From an uncultured Prevotella sp. (GTDB taxonomy: Bacteria > Bacteroidota > Bacteroidia > Bacteroidales > Bacteroidaceae), in NCBI GenBank assembly GCA_944320195.1, contig CALUGP010000008.1, positions 32,883 through 96,882 of the forward strand: a stretch of DNA of 64,000 nucleotides, read 5' to 3'. The translations under genes and the position numbers were made by a program. The notes under the pieces were generated by a model. That model was not told the origin of the DNA. It saw only the letters and a program-made list of their open reading frames with translations, and made no database searches. Numbering within the stretch: the stretch's first letter is position 1; every line of letters starts with the position of its first letter. Positions 52,432 through 63,724 of this stretch are shown in pieces.

Positions 52432-54894
52432 ATGAACATATCTTATAAATGGCTTAAGGAATATGTAGATTTCGACCTTACGCCACAAGAAGTTTGCGAC
52501 GCCCTTACATCAACCGGCCTTGAGGTTGATGCTTTGGAAGAAGTGCAAAGCGTAAAGGGCGGCTTAAAAGGGCTATATGTAGGCCATGTGCTTACATGCG
52601 AGCCACATCCAAATTCAGACCATTTGCACGTGACTACGGTTGACCTTGGAAAGGAAACGCCGTCGCAGATCGTATGCGGAGCGCCTAATGTCGCAGCCGG
52701 ACAGAAGGTGATAGTGGCCGACTTGGGCTGCGTGCTCTATGACGGGGACAAGGAGTTTGTGATTAAAAAATCCAAGTTGCGCGGCGTTGAGAGCTACGGA
52801 ATGATATGCGCTGAAGACGAGATCGGTGTAGGCACAAGCCACGATGGAATAATCGTGTTGCCGGAAGACGCTCCCGTAGGTCTGCCTGCTGCCGAATATT
52901 ATCACCTTGAAAGTGACTGGCTGATAGAGATTGACATAACAGCCAACCGTGCCGACGCATTGTCGCATTGGGGCGTTGCACGCGACCTGTATGCATGGTT
53001 GGTAAGAAACGGGCACGAAACGTCGCTGCACCGTCCTGACTGCAGTGCGTTCGCCGTTGACAACAACGACCTGCCCGTGGATGTGACGATAGAGAACAAC
53101 AACGCCTGCAAGCGCTACGCATGTGTAAGCATGACGGGCTGCGAGGTAAAGGAAAGCCCGGCATGGCTGCAAGAAAAACTGCGCGTGGTAGGCTTGAGGC
53201 CTATCAACAACATCGTCGACATAACAAATTATATAATGATGGCCTACGGCCAACCTTTGCATTGCTTTGACGCAGACATGGTTGCCGGCCATCACATAAT
53301 TGTAAAGACAATGCCCGAAGGCACGCCGTTTGTAACGCTTGACGGCGTAGAACACAAGTTGGGCGCACACGACTTGGCCATATGCAACGAAGAGGATGCG
53401 ATGTGCATAGCCGGTGTGTTCGGCGGAAAGGGCAGCGGAACATATGAAACGACCAAGAACGTGGTGCTTGAAAGCGCATACTTCCATCCTACATGGATAA
53501 GGAAGAGCGCGCGTCGCCACGGGCTCAGCACCGACGCATCTTTCCGCTTCGAGCGTGGCATCGATCCTAACGGCGTGATCTACGCACTCAAGCAAGCTGC
53601 CATATTGTGCAGGGAACTTGCAGGAGGCAAGGTGTCAATGGAAATCAAAGACGTATATCCGGAGCCGATACAAGACTTCAAGGTTTCGTTGAGTTATGAA
53701 TATGTAAACAGTCTGATAGGCAAGACGTTGTCTCCCGAAATGGTAAAATCAATCGTCACCTCTTTGGACATGAAGATCTTGTCGGAGACATGCGACGGCA
53801 TAGAATTGGGCGTACCTCCTTACCGTGTCGACGTACAGCGTCCGTGCGATGTGGTTGAAGACATATTGCGCATTTACGGATACAACAATGTCGAGATTCC
53901 GACGCAGCTTAAAAGCTCGCTGGTCATCAAAGGCGAAGAAGACAACAAGCACAAACTGGAGAACATCATAGGCGAACAACTTGCAGGTTGCGGCTTCAAC
54001 GAGATAATGAACAACTCGTTGACCAAGGGCGCATATTACAGCGGACTGAACTGTTATCATGAAGAAAACCTTGTAAAGATAATGAATCCGCTGAGTTCAG
54101 ACCTCAACGTCATGCGCGCCACGCTCCTGTTCGGCGGTCTTGAAAGCATTGCATACAATGCCAACAGGAAGAATCCCGACCTGAGACTCTTTGAAGTGGG
54201 CAACGTATATAAGTACAGCCCTGAAAAGAAAGACGCGGAGAATCCCATGCATGCGTATAAAGAAGAGACCCGTTTGGGATTATGGATCACAGGCAAGCGC
54301 GTGTCAGGCAGCTGGGCCCACCCAGATGAAGATTCGACATTCTATGAGCTTAAGGCATATGTGATGAATGTGCTGCGCCGCGTGGGACTGATGTCCGGTT
54401 CTACAGCAACCAAGGACTGCAGCAATGACATATTCTCCGACGGCATAGCCGTTGAGACGAGAAGTGGAAAGACACTTGCCGAGATTGGCATTGTAAGCAA
54501 AAGGCTCATTAAAACCTTTGGCATAGACAGTCCTGTCTATTACGCAGACATTCATTGGAACGATGTTGTAAAGGCGGCAGGCAAGAATGCGGTAAGTTTC
54601 CGTGAGATCAGCAAATATCCGGCTGTAAGCAGAGACTTGGCGTTGCTGATAGACAAGAGTGTAAAATTCAGCGACATTGAAAGCATTGCAAACCATGCCG
54701 AACGCAAATTCTTGAAGAAGGTGGAACTGTTCGACGTTTATGAAGGCAAGAACCTTCCCGAAGGTAAAAAAAGCTATGCCGTCAACTTCATTCTTCAAGA
54801 CGAGAGCAAAACATTGACAGACAAGCAGATAGATGCCATAATGAGCAAACTCATATCAAGCTTGAAAAAGGAACTGAACGCAGAACTGAGATAA
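52432..54894 (+). CDS. pheT: Phenylalanyl-tRNA synthetase beta subunit
   Basis: An 820-residue subunit of the heterotetrameric enzyme. In order: N-terminal segment WLKEYVDFDLTP; the EMAP/OB tRNA-binding domain (about 40-150, with HPNSDHLHVTTVDLG); the B3/B4 editing domain (ITANRADALSHWG); and B5 (PYRVDVQRPCDVVEDILRIYGYNN). The catalytic-like core (MNPLSSDLNVMRATL) and the C-terminal FDX-ACB anticodon domain (KYPAVSRDLALLIDK) complete it. pheS is not adjacent, as is usual in Bacteroidetes. It is followed by a yebC-family gene. Confidence 0.97.
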   Translation: MNISYKWLKEYVDFDLTPQEVCDALTSTGLEVDALEEVQSVKGGLKGLYVGHVLTCEPHPNSDHLHVTTVDLGKETPSQIVCGAPNVAAGQKVIVADLGCVLYDGDKEFVIKKSKLRGVESYGMICAEDEIGVGTSHDGIIVLPEDAPVGLPAAEYYHLESDWLIEIDITANRADALSHWGVARDLYAWLVRNGHETSLHRPDCSAFAVDNNDLPVDVTIENNNACKRYACVSMTGCEVKESPAWLQEKLRVVGLRPINNIVDITNYIMMAYGQPLHCFDADMVAGHHIIVKTMPEGTPFVTLDGVEHKLGAHDLAICNEEDAMCIAGVFGGKGSGTYETTKNVVLESAYFHPTWIRKSARRHGLSTDASFRFERGIDPNGVIYALKQAAILCRELAGGKVSMEIKDVYPEPIQDFKVSLSYEYVNSLIGKTLSPEMVKSIVTSLDMKILSETCDGIELGVPPYRVDVQRPCDVVEDILRIYGYNNVEIPTQLKSSLVIKGEEDNKHKLENIIGEQLAGCGFNEIMNNSLTKGAYYSGLNCYHEENLVKIMNPLSSDLNVMRATLLFGGLESIAYNANRKNPDLRLFEVGNVYKYSPEKKDAENPMHAYKEETRLGLWITGKRVSGSWAHPDEDSTFYELKAYVMNVLRRVGLMSGSTATKDCSNDIFSDGIAVETRSGKTLAEIGIVSKRLIKTFGIDSPVYYADIHWNDVVKAAGKNAVSFREISKYPAVSRDLALLIDKSVKFSDIESIANHAERKFLKKVELFDVYEGKNLPEGKKSYAVNFILQDESKTLTDKQIDAIMSKLISSLKKELNAELR

Positions 54895-54927
54895 CATTAT
54901 TAGACAAGACAAAACAAAACATAAAAA

Positions 54928-55656
54928 ATGGGAAGAGCATTTGAATACCGCAAAGCAACAAAGCTGAAAAGATGGGGCCACATGGCCAAGACTTTTACCA
55001 AGATTGGCAAACAGATTGCAATAGCCGTGAAGGCTGGCGGCCCTGACCCTGACAACAATCCGCACTTGCGCTCGATCATACTCAATGCCAAGCGCGAGAA
55101 TATGCCTTTGGAGAACGTGAAACGTGCCATAAAGAATGCCATGGGTAAGGACCAAAGCGACTATAAGGAAGTGACATACGAGGGATACGGCCCCCATGGT
55201 ATCGCCATTTTCGTTGATGCCGCAACAGACAACACGACAAGGACTGTTGGCAATGTCCGCGCAATATTCAATAAGTTCAACGGCAACCTTGGCACAATGG
55301 GTAGCCTGTCGTTCTTGTTTGACCACAAGTGCGTGTTCACATTCAAAAAGAAAGAAGGGCTCGACATGGACGAGCTCATTCTAGACCTCATAGACTACGG
55401 CGTAGAGGACGATTACGATGTTGATGACGAAGCTGGAGAGATTACGATATATGGCGATCCGAAAAGCTTTGGAGACATACAGAAACACTTGGAGGAAAAC
55501 GGTTTCGAGGTTACGGGAGCCGAGTTTACGCGCATACCCAACGACCTAAAAGACGTGGCTCCGGAGGAGCGCGCCACGATAGACAAGATGGTAGACCTTC
55601 TTGAAGACGACGATGATGTACAGAACGTATATACCAACATGAAGCCTGAAGAATGA
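54928..55656 (+). CDS. yebC: YebC/PmpR family translation or transcription factor
   Basis: A 242-residue protein with the three-domain YebC fold. The N-terminal MGRAFEYRKATKLKRWGHMAK, ITIAVKAGGPDPDNN-like AIAVKAGGPDPDNNPHLR, GYGPHGIAIFVDAATDN and NLGTMGSLSFLFDHK are conserved. It is the YebC_II-like variant seen in Bacteroidetes (HMAKTFTKIGK instead of AGHSKWANIK). The family was called transcriptional; recent work links it to relief of ribosome stalling. The gap to pheT is 33 bases. A strong bidirectional terminator follows. Confidence 0.92.
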   Translation: MGRAFEYRKATKLKRWGHMAKTFTKIGKQIAIAVKAGGPDPDNNPHLRSIILNAKRENMPLENVKRAIKNAMGKDQSDYKEVTYEGYGPHGIAIFVDAATDNTTRTVGNVRAIFNKFNGNLGTMGSLSFLFDHKCVFTFKKKEGLDMDELILDLIDYGVEDDYDVDDEAGEITIYGDPKSFGDIQKHLEENGFEVTGAEFTRIPNDLKDVAPEERATIDKMVDLLEDDDDVQNVYTNMKPEE

Positions 55657-55667
55657 AAATATAGCGA

Positions 55668-55720
55668 GGCAAAAAATGAAGGGTGAAGGCAGCATGGCCT
55701 TTCACCCTTCATTTTTTGCC
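55668..55720. terminator. Bidirectional terminator between yebC and a lipoprotein gene
   Basis: The 23 bases 55668-55690 (starting GGCAAAAAATGAAGGG) pair with 55697-55720 apart from one extra T, with A6 and T6 tracts on either side. The stop codon of the minus-strand lipoprotein gene (55709-55711) lies inside the 3' arm. Confidence 0.92.
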
Positions 55721-56116
55721 TTTGTCCCTGTCTTCATAATCTTCAGGTGTTACAGTCACATCGATAAGCTTCTTCCCCTTGTTTTTTGAAGAGTAATACG
55801 TATATGCGAAGTTGAAGCTATGTTCCTTGTAAACCCTGAGGGACGTAGCTTCCCTCACACCTTTTACAAGTTCGTCTTTTGCCTGTTGGTTGTTGATGGC
55901 AGGCGTATCGGCCATTCCGCTGACAGTGTAGAAATAACGGATGGTTCGTGTTCGCTTATCATAGCCCATGCTGTCGTTGACGATAAACTCTGATATCCTC
56001 ACGGGACAATTCTTGCGCGTAAACTCCTCGGCTTCGTGTGCAGCTCTTTCCTCCAAGCTCTCATGGCATGATGCAAACGGAAGCGCACAAAGCGCACACA
56101 ATATGATTTTTCTCAT
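55709..56116 (-). CDS. Small lipoprotein of unknown function
   Basis: A 135-residue protein with a lipoprotein signal: MRKIILCALCALPFASC, with the lipobox Cys at 17. The mature part is a small alpha/beta domain with VRISEFIVNDSMGYDKRT and IRYFYTVSGMADTPA, then EHSFNFAYTYYSSKNKGK. This recalls beta-strand-rich periplasmic lipoproteins of Bacteroidetes, but I cannot name the family. The start at 56116 fits the signal peptide; the 15 extra codons upstream are polar. It converges on yebC across a shared terminator. Confidence 0.75.
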   Translation of the reverse strand: MRKIILCALCALPFASCHESLEERAAHEAEEFTRKNCPVRISEFIVNDSMGYDKRTRTIRYFYTVSGMADTPAINNQQAKDELVKGVREATSLRVYKEHSFNFAYTYYSSKNKGKKLIDVTVTPEDYEDRDKGKK

Positions 56117-56313
56117 GAAATAGCAGTATTTAAAGACTTGAGTTCGTGATGAGTATCCCACTCATAACCTTATGACTGTAGGCTCTTTTTATATGGATGG
56201 CACCAACAGCATGGAATCAATGATTTTTATGCCTGTGCATTTGTACAATGCGCATTTTTGCAGGAACAAGTAGAAGGCAATTTCTGACTTTCGTATACTT
56301 AGACTTAACAGTA

Positions 56314-56350
56314 GAAAAGCGGCTGCTCCACAAAGTGGAGGCCGCCTTTC
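56314..56350 (-). terminator. Terminator of the galM-galK transcript
   Basis: GCGGC (56319-56323) pairs with GCCGC (56341-56345), and CTCCAC (56326-56331) with GTGGAG (56335-56340) around an AAA loop; the minus-strand RNA then reads CTTTTCT. It lies 21 bases after the galK stop. The neighbouring sequence 56117-56313 shows nothing else recognisable. Confidence 0.82.
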
Positions 56351-56370
56351 TTATTATGAATAACCGATGT

Positions 56371-57531
56371 TTATGAAATTCTGCGTGCGCCGTCGCTAAT
56401 CACAACGTCATAAACTTTCGGCTGCTTGTTGAATTTCTCCTTGTATTCAGCCGTAGCATCGGCAATGAACTTGTCGTAGAGTTCTTCCTTGACAAGGTTG
56501 ATTGTACATCCGCCGAAGCCTCCGCCCATGATTCGACTGCCGGTGACACCATGCTTACGGGCGAGGTCAACAAGGAAGTCGAGCTCTTCGCAAGACACCT
56601 CATAATCCTTGCTAAGGCCTTCATGGGTCTCATACATCTTCTGGCCTACTGTGTCATAGTCGCCGGCATTGAGTGCGTCGCAGACTGCAAGCACACGGTC
56701 TTTCTCGCCAAGAACGAACACGGCACGCTTCATGTCTTCTTCGCTAACGTCAGCCTTGACTGCTTCTAGTTCGTCCCAATCGGCATCGCGAAGGGTTTCA
56801 AACTTCTTTTTGGGGAACTTCGCATTCAACGCGGCAACAACGTTCTCGCAGCTCTTGCGTCTGTCATTGTATGCAGATGATGCAAGCTCGTGCTTGACAA
56901 CAGAATCAATTAGTACTAGTTTATAACCTTTCGGCTCGAAGGGGAAGTATTCAAACTCGCGGCTACGACAGTCAAGACGCATCAGTTTGCCTGCTTGGCC
57001 AAAAACGCTGGCGAATTGATCCATGATGCCGCAGTTTACTCCGCAGTAGTTGTGTTCTGTAGCTTGGCCAGCTAGTACCATATCCCATTTAGAAACCTTG
57101 TTGTCGCCGAATAAGTCATTCAAAGCGCAAGCAAAACAGCTTTCCATAGCTGCGGAAGAAGACATGCCAGCTCCCAGAGGAACATCGCCGGCGAAAGCGA
57201 TGTTGAAACCTTTGACATCAACGCCGAGTTTCTTCATTTCCTGAATAATGCCGTAAATATAACGGGCCCAGCTTGCACGCGGACCATCGGGATCGTCAAT
57301 TTTGAACTCCACACGGTCTTTGAGGTCGATGGCGTAAGCCATGACTGTATCTGTTCCGTTAGGACGGACTTCGCATATAATGCCTTTATCGATAGCTCCC
57401 GGAAATACATAGCCTCCATTATAATCAGTATGTTCTCCAATGAGGTTGATACGTCCTGGAGCAGCATAAATGTTTCCAGTCTTACCGTCGAAGTGTTTGA
57501 TGAAACGGCTTCTTACAAATTCTATGTCCAT
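56371..57531 (-). CDS. galK: Galactokinase
   Basis: A 386-residue GHMP kinase that phosphorylates galactose at C1. The galactose signature is GRINLIGEHTDYNGG near residue 26, the phosphate loop is VPLGAGMSSSAAMES, and the third GHMP motif is MGGGFGGCTINLV near the C-terminus. The catalytic Asp is in CGIMDQFASVFG. It follows galM after 27 bases; galT is not present, as in many Bacteroidetes. Confidence 0.97.
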   Translation of the reverse strand: MDIEFVRSRFIKHFDGKTGNIYAAPGRINLIGEHTDYNGGYVFPGAIDKGIICEVRPNGTDTVMAYAIDLKDRVEFKIDDPDGPRASWARYIYGIIQEMKKLGVDVKGFNIAFAGDVPLGAGMSSSAAMESCFACALNDLFGDNKVSKWDMVLAGQATEHNYCGVNCGIMDQFASVFGQAGKLMRLDCRSREFEYFPFEPKGYKLVLIDSVVKHELASSAYNDRRKSCENVVAALNAKFPKKKFETLRDADWDELEAVKADVSEEDMKRAVFVLGEKDRVLAVCDALNAGDYDTVGQKMYETHEGLSKDYEVSCEELDFLVDLARKHGVTGSRIMGGGFGGCTINLVKEELYDKFIADATAEYKEKFNKQPKVYDVVISDGARRIS

Positions 57532-57558
57532 GGTTTTAATATTTTAGGTTTATATTAG

Positions 57559-58647
57559 TTATTTTTCTACTGTGAACTTATATATTGTCTTTTGTTTGTA
57601 TTGCTCTCCCGGTTTCAATATGACAGACGGGAAATATGGGCGGTTGGGTGAGTCGGGGAAGTGTTGCGCCTCGAAGCAGACGGCGCTACGGCGTGGGAAG
57701 GTTGCCCCGTGTTGCCCTTTATACCCGTCAGCCCAGTTGTCTGTGTAGAACTGCATGCCAGGCTCTGTGGTATAAACTTCCATGACACGTCCGCTTACAG
57801 GATCTTTGGCACGTGCGGCAAAGCTAAGTTCTCCTTCTTCTTTCTTGTTCAGGACGAAACAATGATCGTAGCCTGCACCGTTTTTTATCTGTTCGTTGTC
57901 TGCGTCGATGTCTTGGCCTACAGGTTTGGGTGTCCTGAAATCGAATGGCGTGTCTTTTACGAAACGTATCTCGCCAGTAGGAATCGATGTGTCGTCTATA
58001 GGCAGATAATAATCAGCGTTGATTTCGCAAATTACATTGTCAATGGATGGGGTAGGGTTGGATATTCCAGCCAAACTGAAAAATCCGTGACTGGTAAGGT
58101 TTATGACGGTTTTCTTGTTCGTAGTAGCCATATAATCGATAATCAATTCGTTATCATCGTTGAAAATGTAAGCTACCGTGACTTTAACTTCGCCCGTGTA
58201 TCCTTCTTCACCGTATGAAGATACGTAGCTTAGAATCAATGTCTCATCGTTCATGCGCAAGGCATCCCATACTTTAGCGTTAAATCCTTTCTTTCCTCCA
58301 TGCAGCGAGTTGGGGCCATTGTTTATGGCAAGCTGATATTGTTTGCCGTTAAGTTGGAATTTGCCTTTACAGATCCTGTTCCCGTATCGGCCGATTAGCG
58401 TTGACAAATACGGTTCAGGGCTGTTTATGACATCCTGAATGTTGTCATGTCCCTGTATTACATTGGCATAATTCCCATCTTTGTCAGGCACCATTATGGC
58501 AACAATCGCACCTCCATAGTTTGTTATGGCTACCTCGTTGCCCAATTTGTTCTTAAGGATATATAGGTCTGTTGCTTTTCCGTTTACAGTGGTTTGAAAG
58601 TCCTCGCGTTTCAAACCACACAGACAATGTGTTTCATTTGTGCTCAT
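57559..58647 (-). CDS. galM: Aldose 1-epimerase (galactose mutarotase)
   Basis: A 362-residue cytoplasmic mutarotase that interconverts alpha and beta anomers of galactose and glucose. Conserved features are LIGRYGNRICKGKF, NNGPNSLHGGKKGF with the substrate His, NLTSHGFFSLAG with the catalytic-acid His, GYDHCFVL, and the Glu in VCFEAQHFPDSPN. There is no signal peptide, in contrast to secreted GalM versions. It is the first gene of the galM-galK transcript. Confidence 0.95.
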   Translation of the reverse strand: MSTNETHCLCGLKREDFQTTVNGKATDLYILKNKLGNEVAITNYGGAIVAIMVPDKDGNYANVIQGHDNIQDVINSPEPYLSTLIGRYGNRICKGKFQLNGKQYQLAINNGPNSLHGGKKGFNAKVWDALRMNDETLILSYVSSYGEEGYTGEVKVTVAYIFNDDNELIIDYMATTNKKTVINLTSHGFFSLAGISNPTPSIDNVICEINADYYLPIDDTSIPTGEIRFVKDTPFDFRTPKPVGQDIDADNEQIKNGAGYDHCFVLNKKEEGELSFAARAKDPVSGRVMEVYTTEPGMQFYTDNWADGYKGQHGATFPRRSAVCFEAQHFPDSPNRPYFPSVILKPGEQYKQKTIYKFTVEK

Positions 58648-58750
58648 AATATTACGTTGTTAGTGGAAAACTTATTTGCAAAGTAAATTAAAAATGTTGA
58701 GAAACACAAATGAAACGTATGAAAATATTTCAGTTTATTGTTAAAAACGA

Positions 58751-60037
58751 TTAAATACAAGTGTTTAGAAAGTCGGCAACAATGTAACTGCTGCCTCCTA
58801 TGAAGATAAAATCGTCCAAACCGGCATCAGTAAGGGCGGCTTTGTAAGCGCTTTTTACGTTGGGGTAACACTTTGATTGCAAGTGAAGACATGTGCCAAG
58901 GCGCATTATTTCATGTTCGTCAATGGCGCGTTTATTGTCGGCTTTCGTAAAATAATATATTGCGTTTTCAGGCAAAAGGCTCATTACTGTGGAAATATCC
59001 TTATCGTCCACCATGCCGAAAACAATCCTCATCTGCTTGCAAGACTGCATCTTAAGCTGCCTGCTAATGTATTCCAATCCGCCGACATTGTGTCCCGTAT
59101 CGCATATTACAAGTGGATGTTCTTTGATTTTTTGCCATCTGCCATAAAGTCCTGTCAATCCGGATACGTTTTCAAAGCCATGCCTTACGGCTTCGTTGTC
59201 AATTCTGATGCCGGTTTCTCTTAATTGCTTTACAGCACAAAGTATCGTAGAAGTGTTCTTCTCTTGATAAATTCCGCCAAGTTCTCCATATATGTGTCCA
59301 AAACATCTTGTTTCATAATGGATTCCTCCTTTTACATCGAGTTCGGTTGATATGATCTCACTGTCGTCTTCGGCAAATGTAATAGGCGCCGACATTTCTC
59401 TTGCTTTGGCAATGAACACAGGGCGTGTGTCTTCTAAGCTTTCTCCTATCACTACCGGTACGTCTGGTTTTATTATGCCTGCTTTCTCTGACGCGATTTG
59501 CGCAAGAGTGTTTCCAAGAAACTGCGTATGGTCAAAACTAATGTTCGTGATGACAGAAAGAGCCGGAGATATGATGTTCGTGCAATCGAGCCGGCCACCC
59601 AGACCTACTTCGACAACAGCGATGTCTATGCCGCTTTCGGCAAAATATTTGAATGCCAAAGCTGTTGTAAGTTCAAAGAAGCTGGGACTTAGAGGCTCGA
59701 AGAAACCGCGTTCCTTTTTCACAAAATCCACGACATACTCTTCGCTTATGCAGTTCCCATTTATTTTTATGCGTTCACGAAAATCTTTCAGATGAGGGGA
59801 TGTGTACAGTCCGACCTTGTATCCTTGGGCCTGCAATATTGCGGCAATGGTATGCGAGCATGAACCTTTGCCGTTGGTTCCTGCCACGTGTATGGTCTTG
59901 TATTTGGCATGTGGGTGACCGAAATGTTCGTCCAGCTTGACCGTATTATACAATCCCTCCTTATAAGCAACAGCGCCCACCTTTTGAAACATAGGGACGC
60001 TGTTGTATAAGTATTCTAAAGTTTCTTGGTATGTCAT
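58751..60037 (-). CDS. folC: Folylpolyglutamate synthase / dihydrofolate synthase
   Basis: A 428-residue Mur-ligase-family enzyme that adds glutamate to folates. VAGTNGKGSCSHTIAAIL is the ATP loop, followed by SPHLKDFRERIKING, VEVGLGGRLDCTNI, NISFDHTQFLGNTL and ASEKAGIIK. The C-terminal domain has VICDTGHNVGGLEYISRQL. The start at 60037 (MTYQETLEYLY) is chosen; the frame to 60154 would overlap the end of dnaJ by over 100 bases. It lies 7 bases after dnaJ, probably in one transcript. Confidence 0.95.
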   Translation of the reverse strand: MTYQETLEYLYNSVPMFQKVGAVAYKEGLYNTVKLDEHFGHPHAKYKTIHVAGTNGKGSCSHTIAAILQAQGYKVGLYTSPHLKDFRERIKINGNCISEEYVVDFVKKERGFFEPLSPSFFELTTALAFKYFAESGIDIAVVEVGLGGRLDCTNIISPALSVITNISFDHTQFLGNTLAQIASEKAGIIKPDVPVVIGESLEDTRPVFIAKAREMSAPITFAEDDSEIISTELDVKGGIHYETRCFGHIYGELGGIYQEKNTSTILCAVKQLRETGIRIDNEAVRHGFENVSGLTGLYGRWQKIKEHPLVICDTGHNVGGLEYISRQLKMQSCKQMRIVFGMVDDKDISTVMSLLPENAIYYFTKADNKRAIDEHEIMRLGTCLHLQSKCYPNVKSAYKAALTDAGLDDFIFIGGSSYIVADFLNTCI

Positions 60038-60044
60038 CTGCACC

Positions 60045-61220
60045 TTAGTTAAAGTAATTCTTGAATTTCTGGAAAATGGTTTGTTTTGTAGCGTTGTCGC
60101 CTTTGAAGTTTGCGCTGTCTCGCATTTCTTCAAGCGCGGCGCGTTCGTTTCCATTCAAGGTCTTTGGCACATAAACACTTATGTTGACGACCATGTCGCC
60201 CACACCTCTTCCATAACCTTGTACGGCCGGAAGGCCTTTGCCTCTCAGCCTTAGCGCTTTGCCTGGCTGTGTTCCTGGCTCAATCTTTATTCTTACACGC
60301 CCGCCGTCAATGGTGGGAATCTCAACCGTACCGCCAAGCGCGGCTGTCGGAAAATCAAGCAGCAGATTGTATATGATGTCATTGTCGTCGCGAACAAATG
60401 TGTCATTGGGTTCTTCTTCGATGTATACCTGTATGTTGCCAGGAACACCGTTATGCCTGCCGGCATTGCCCTTGCCCGGCACATTGACAATCATTCCTTC
60501 GGACACCCCGGCCGGGATGTTTATTTCAACCACCTCTTCTCCTTTTACCACGCCGCTGCCGCCGCACGCCTTGCACTTGTTCTTTATGACAGTGCCTTCG
60601 CCGCCGCATGTGGGACACACGCTCTGTGTCTGCATCATTCCGAACATGCTTTGTGTGGTATGTGTAACCACGCCGCGTCCGTGGCACGTGGGGCAAGTTT
60701 CCTTCGCACTGTTCCCTTCAGCGCCGCTGCCGTGGCAATGGCTGCATGTAACGTCTTTTTTAACCTTGAATTTTTTTGTGACGCCGGTTGATATCTCCTG
60801 GAGTGAAAGCTTTACTTTAAGACGGAGATCTGCGCCTCTGTGTTGTGCCGGCCTGCGCTGACCGCCGCCACCGAAGCCACTTCCGCCAAAGCCGCCGAAG
60901 CCTCCACGTCCACCGAATACGTCGCCAAACATGGAGAATATATCGTCCATGGAGAATCCGCCGGCACTGCTGAATCCCCCGAATCCGCTTTCGCCGCCAG
61001 GGCCGTTGAAGCCGAACTGGTCGTATTGCTGTCTCTTCTGCGGGTCATGCAACACGTCGTAAGCCTCGGCCGCTTCCTTAAACTTCTCCTCGGCTTCCTT
61101 GTTGCCCGGATTTCTGTCAGGGTGATACTTTATGGCGATTTTCCTATATGCTTTCTTTATTTCGTCCTCAGAGGCATCCTTGCTCACTCCAAGAACTTCA
61201 TAATAATCTCTTTTTGCCAT
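60045..61220 (-). CDS. dnaJ: Chaperone DnaJ (Hsp40)
   Basis: A 391-residue co-chaperone that stimulates DnaK. The J domain has HPD at residues 33-35 (KYHPDRNPG). A Gly/Phe-rich region (about 75-120) is followed by four zinc-centre repeats: [24 protein letters not shown] and CKACGGSG. The C-terminal substrate-binding domains include [13 protein letters not shown] and [17 protein letters not shown]. Length and order are standard. grpE lies upstream on the same strand. Confidence 0.98.
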   Translation of the reverse strand: MAKRDYYEVLGVSKDASEDEIKKAYRKIAIKYHPDRNPGNKEAEEKFKEAAEAYDVLHDPQKRQQYDQFGFNGPGGESGFGGFSSAGGFSMDDIFSMFGDVFGGRGGFGGFGGSGFGGGGQRRPAQHRGADLRLKVKLSLQEISTGVTKKFKVKKDVTCSHCHGSGAEGNSAKETCPTCHGRGVVTHTTQSMFGMMQTQSVCPTCGGEGTVIKNKCKACGGSGVVKGEEVVEINIPAGVSEGMIVNVPGKGNAGRHNGVPGNIQVYIEEEPNDTFVRDDNDIIYNLLLDFPTAALGGTVEIPTIDGGRVRIKIEPGTQPGKALRLRGKGLPAVQGYGRGVGDMVVNISVYVPKTLNGNERAALEEMRDSANFKGDNATKQTIFQKFKNYFN

Positions 61221-61236
61221 AACCTTATTTAAATGT

Positions 61237-61373
61237 AAGAGTTAAGAATTAAGAGTTAAGAATTAAATTAAGAGTTGTAAGTCATGAATTAAGAGTCAAG
61301 AATTAAGAAAAAAGCCTGATTGTTATGTGTAAGGCATGTTTTCTCAATCCTTAACTCTTAACTCATAATTCGT
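61237..61373. repeat. Short AT-rich direct and inverted repeats between grpE and dnaJ
   Basis: AAGAGTTAAGAATT occurs twice in tandem (61237-61250, 61251-61264) and again with one change at 61291-61304. The reverse complement (TTAACTCTTAACTC ... AATTC) is at 61351-61371, so the gap can fold into a long AT-rich stem. It lies within the presumed grpE-dnaJ transcript and may modulate the ratio of the two products. Confidence 0.8.
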
Positions 61374-61377
61374 CACG

Positions 61378-61983
61378 TTATTGTCCTACTGCAACTTTGG
61401 CGTGCCTTATGACCTTATCGTTAAGAGTATAACCGGTCTGGACGCAATCCAGAACCTTGCCCTTTTTCTCGTCGCCCATTCCCGGCACCATGGCCACCGC
61501 TTCATGGAAGTTTGTGTCAAAGTCTGCATCTTCGGTGTCTATCTTTTTCACCCCAAGACTTTCCATTATCTTGTTCGTCTTCTGGTAAATCAGTTCCATG
61601 CCTTCCTTTAACACGGCGACATCTTCAGTCTTTTCGGCGTTTGCAATTGCGCGTTCCATGTCATCGATAACGGGCAGAATGGCCTGTATCGCTTTTTCAG
61701 AGCCGTTTAATATCAACTCTGCTTTCTCTTTCAGAGTGCGTTTGCGGTAGTTGTCGAATTCAGCAACCGAGCGCAGATACTTGTCTTTAAGCTGTTCTAT
61801 TTCCTCCTTTGCTGCTGTCAGCGGGTCTTGTTCCTCTTCCTCTTTATTGTTGTCGGTTCCGTTTGAGGAAGCGGCATTCTCGGCTTCGCCTTCTTCTTTC
61901 ACATTTTCCTGGCTGTCCGCGGTCACGTTTTCCTTATCGGCAGCTTCTTCCTTCTTTATGTATTCTTCGTTCTCCTCTTTCAT
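61378..61983 (-). CDS. grpE: Nucleotide exchange factor GrpE
   Basis: A 201-residue DnaK partner that releases ADP. The first 60 residues are a highly acidic, low-complexity tail (EENEEYIKKEEAADKE, then DNNKEEEEQD). A long dimerising coiled coil follows (EIEQLKDKYLRSVAEFDNYRKRT), and the beta-wing domain has FHEAVAMVPG and GYTLNDKVIRHAKVAVGQ at the end. It precedes dnaJ on the minus strand with the repeat-bearing gap between. Confidence 0.97.
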   Translation of the reverse strand: MKEENEEYIKKEEAADKENVTADSQENVKEEGEAENAASSNGTDNNKEEEEQDPLTAAKEEIEQLKDKYLRSVAEFDNYRKRTLKEKAELILNGSEKAIQAILPVIDDMERAIANAEKTEDVAVLKEGMELIYQKTNKIMESLGVKKIDTEDADFDTNFHEAVAMVPGMGDEKKGKVLDCVQTGYTLNDKVIRHAKVAVGQ

Positions 61984-62046
61984 AGTGTGAATGTTTTTTT
62001 ATTGTGCCTCCAGCAAAAATCTTGCCAATTAGCACACTTGTGCCAA

Positions 62047-63663
<1,617 letters not shown>

Positions 63664-63692
63664 TTATTTTACCTTATATTATATTTGCGGCG

Positions 63693-63724
63693 CAAAATTA
63701 CAACAATTTATCCGATTTGCCAAA
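63693..63724 (-). promoter_or_regulatory. Promoter of the ABC-F gene
   Basis: The minus strand reads TTTG (63724-63721), 20 bases, TAATTTTG (63700-63693). The ABC-F start follows 32 bases downstream. Confidence 0.75.

Noticed and set aside
52615-53595. 326-residue minus-strand ORF
   Set aside because: It is the antisense shadow of pheT. The composition (rich in Val, Ala, Arg, Cys, His) is typical of shadow frames.
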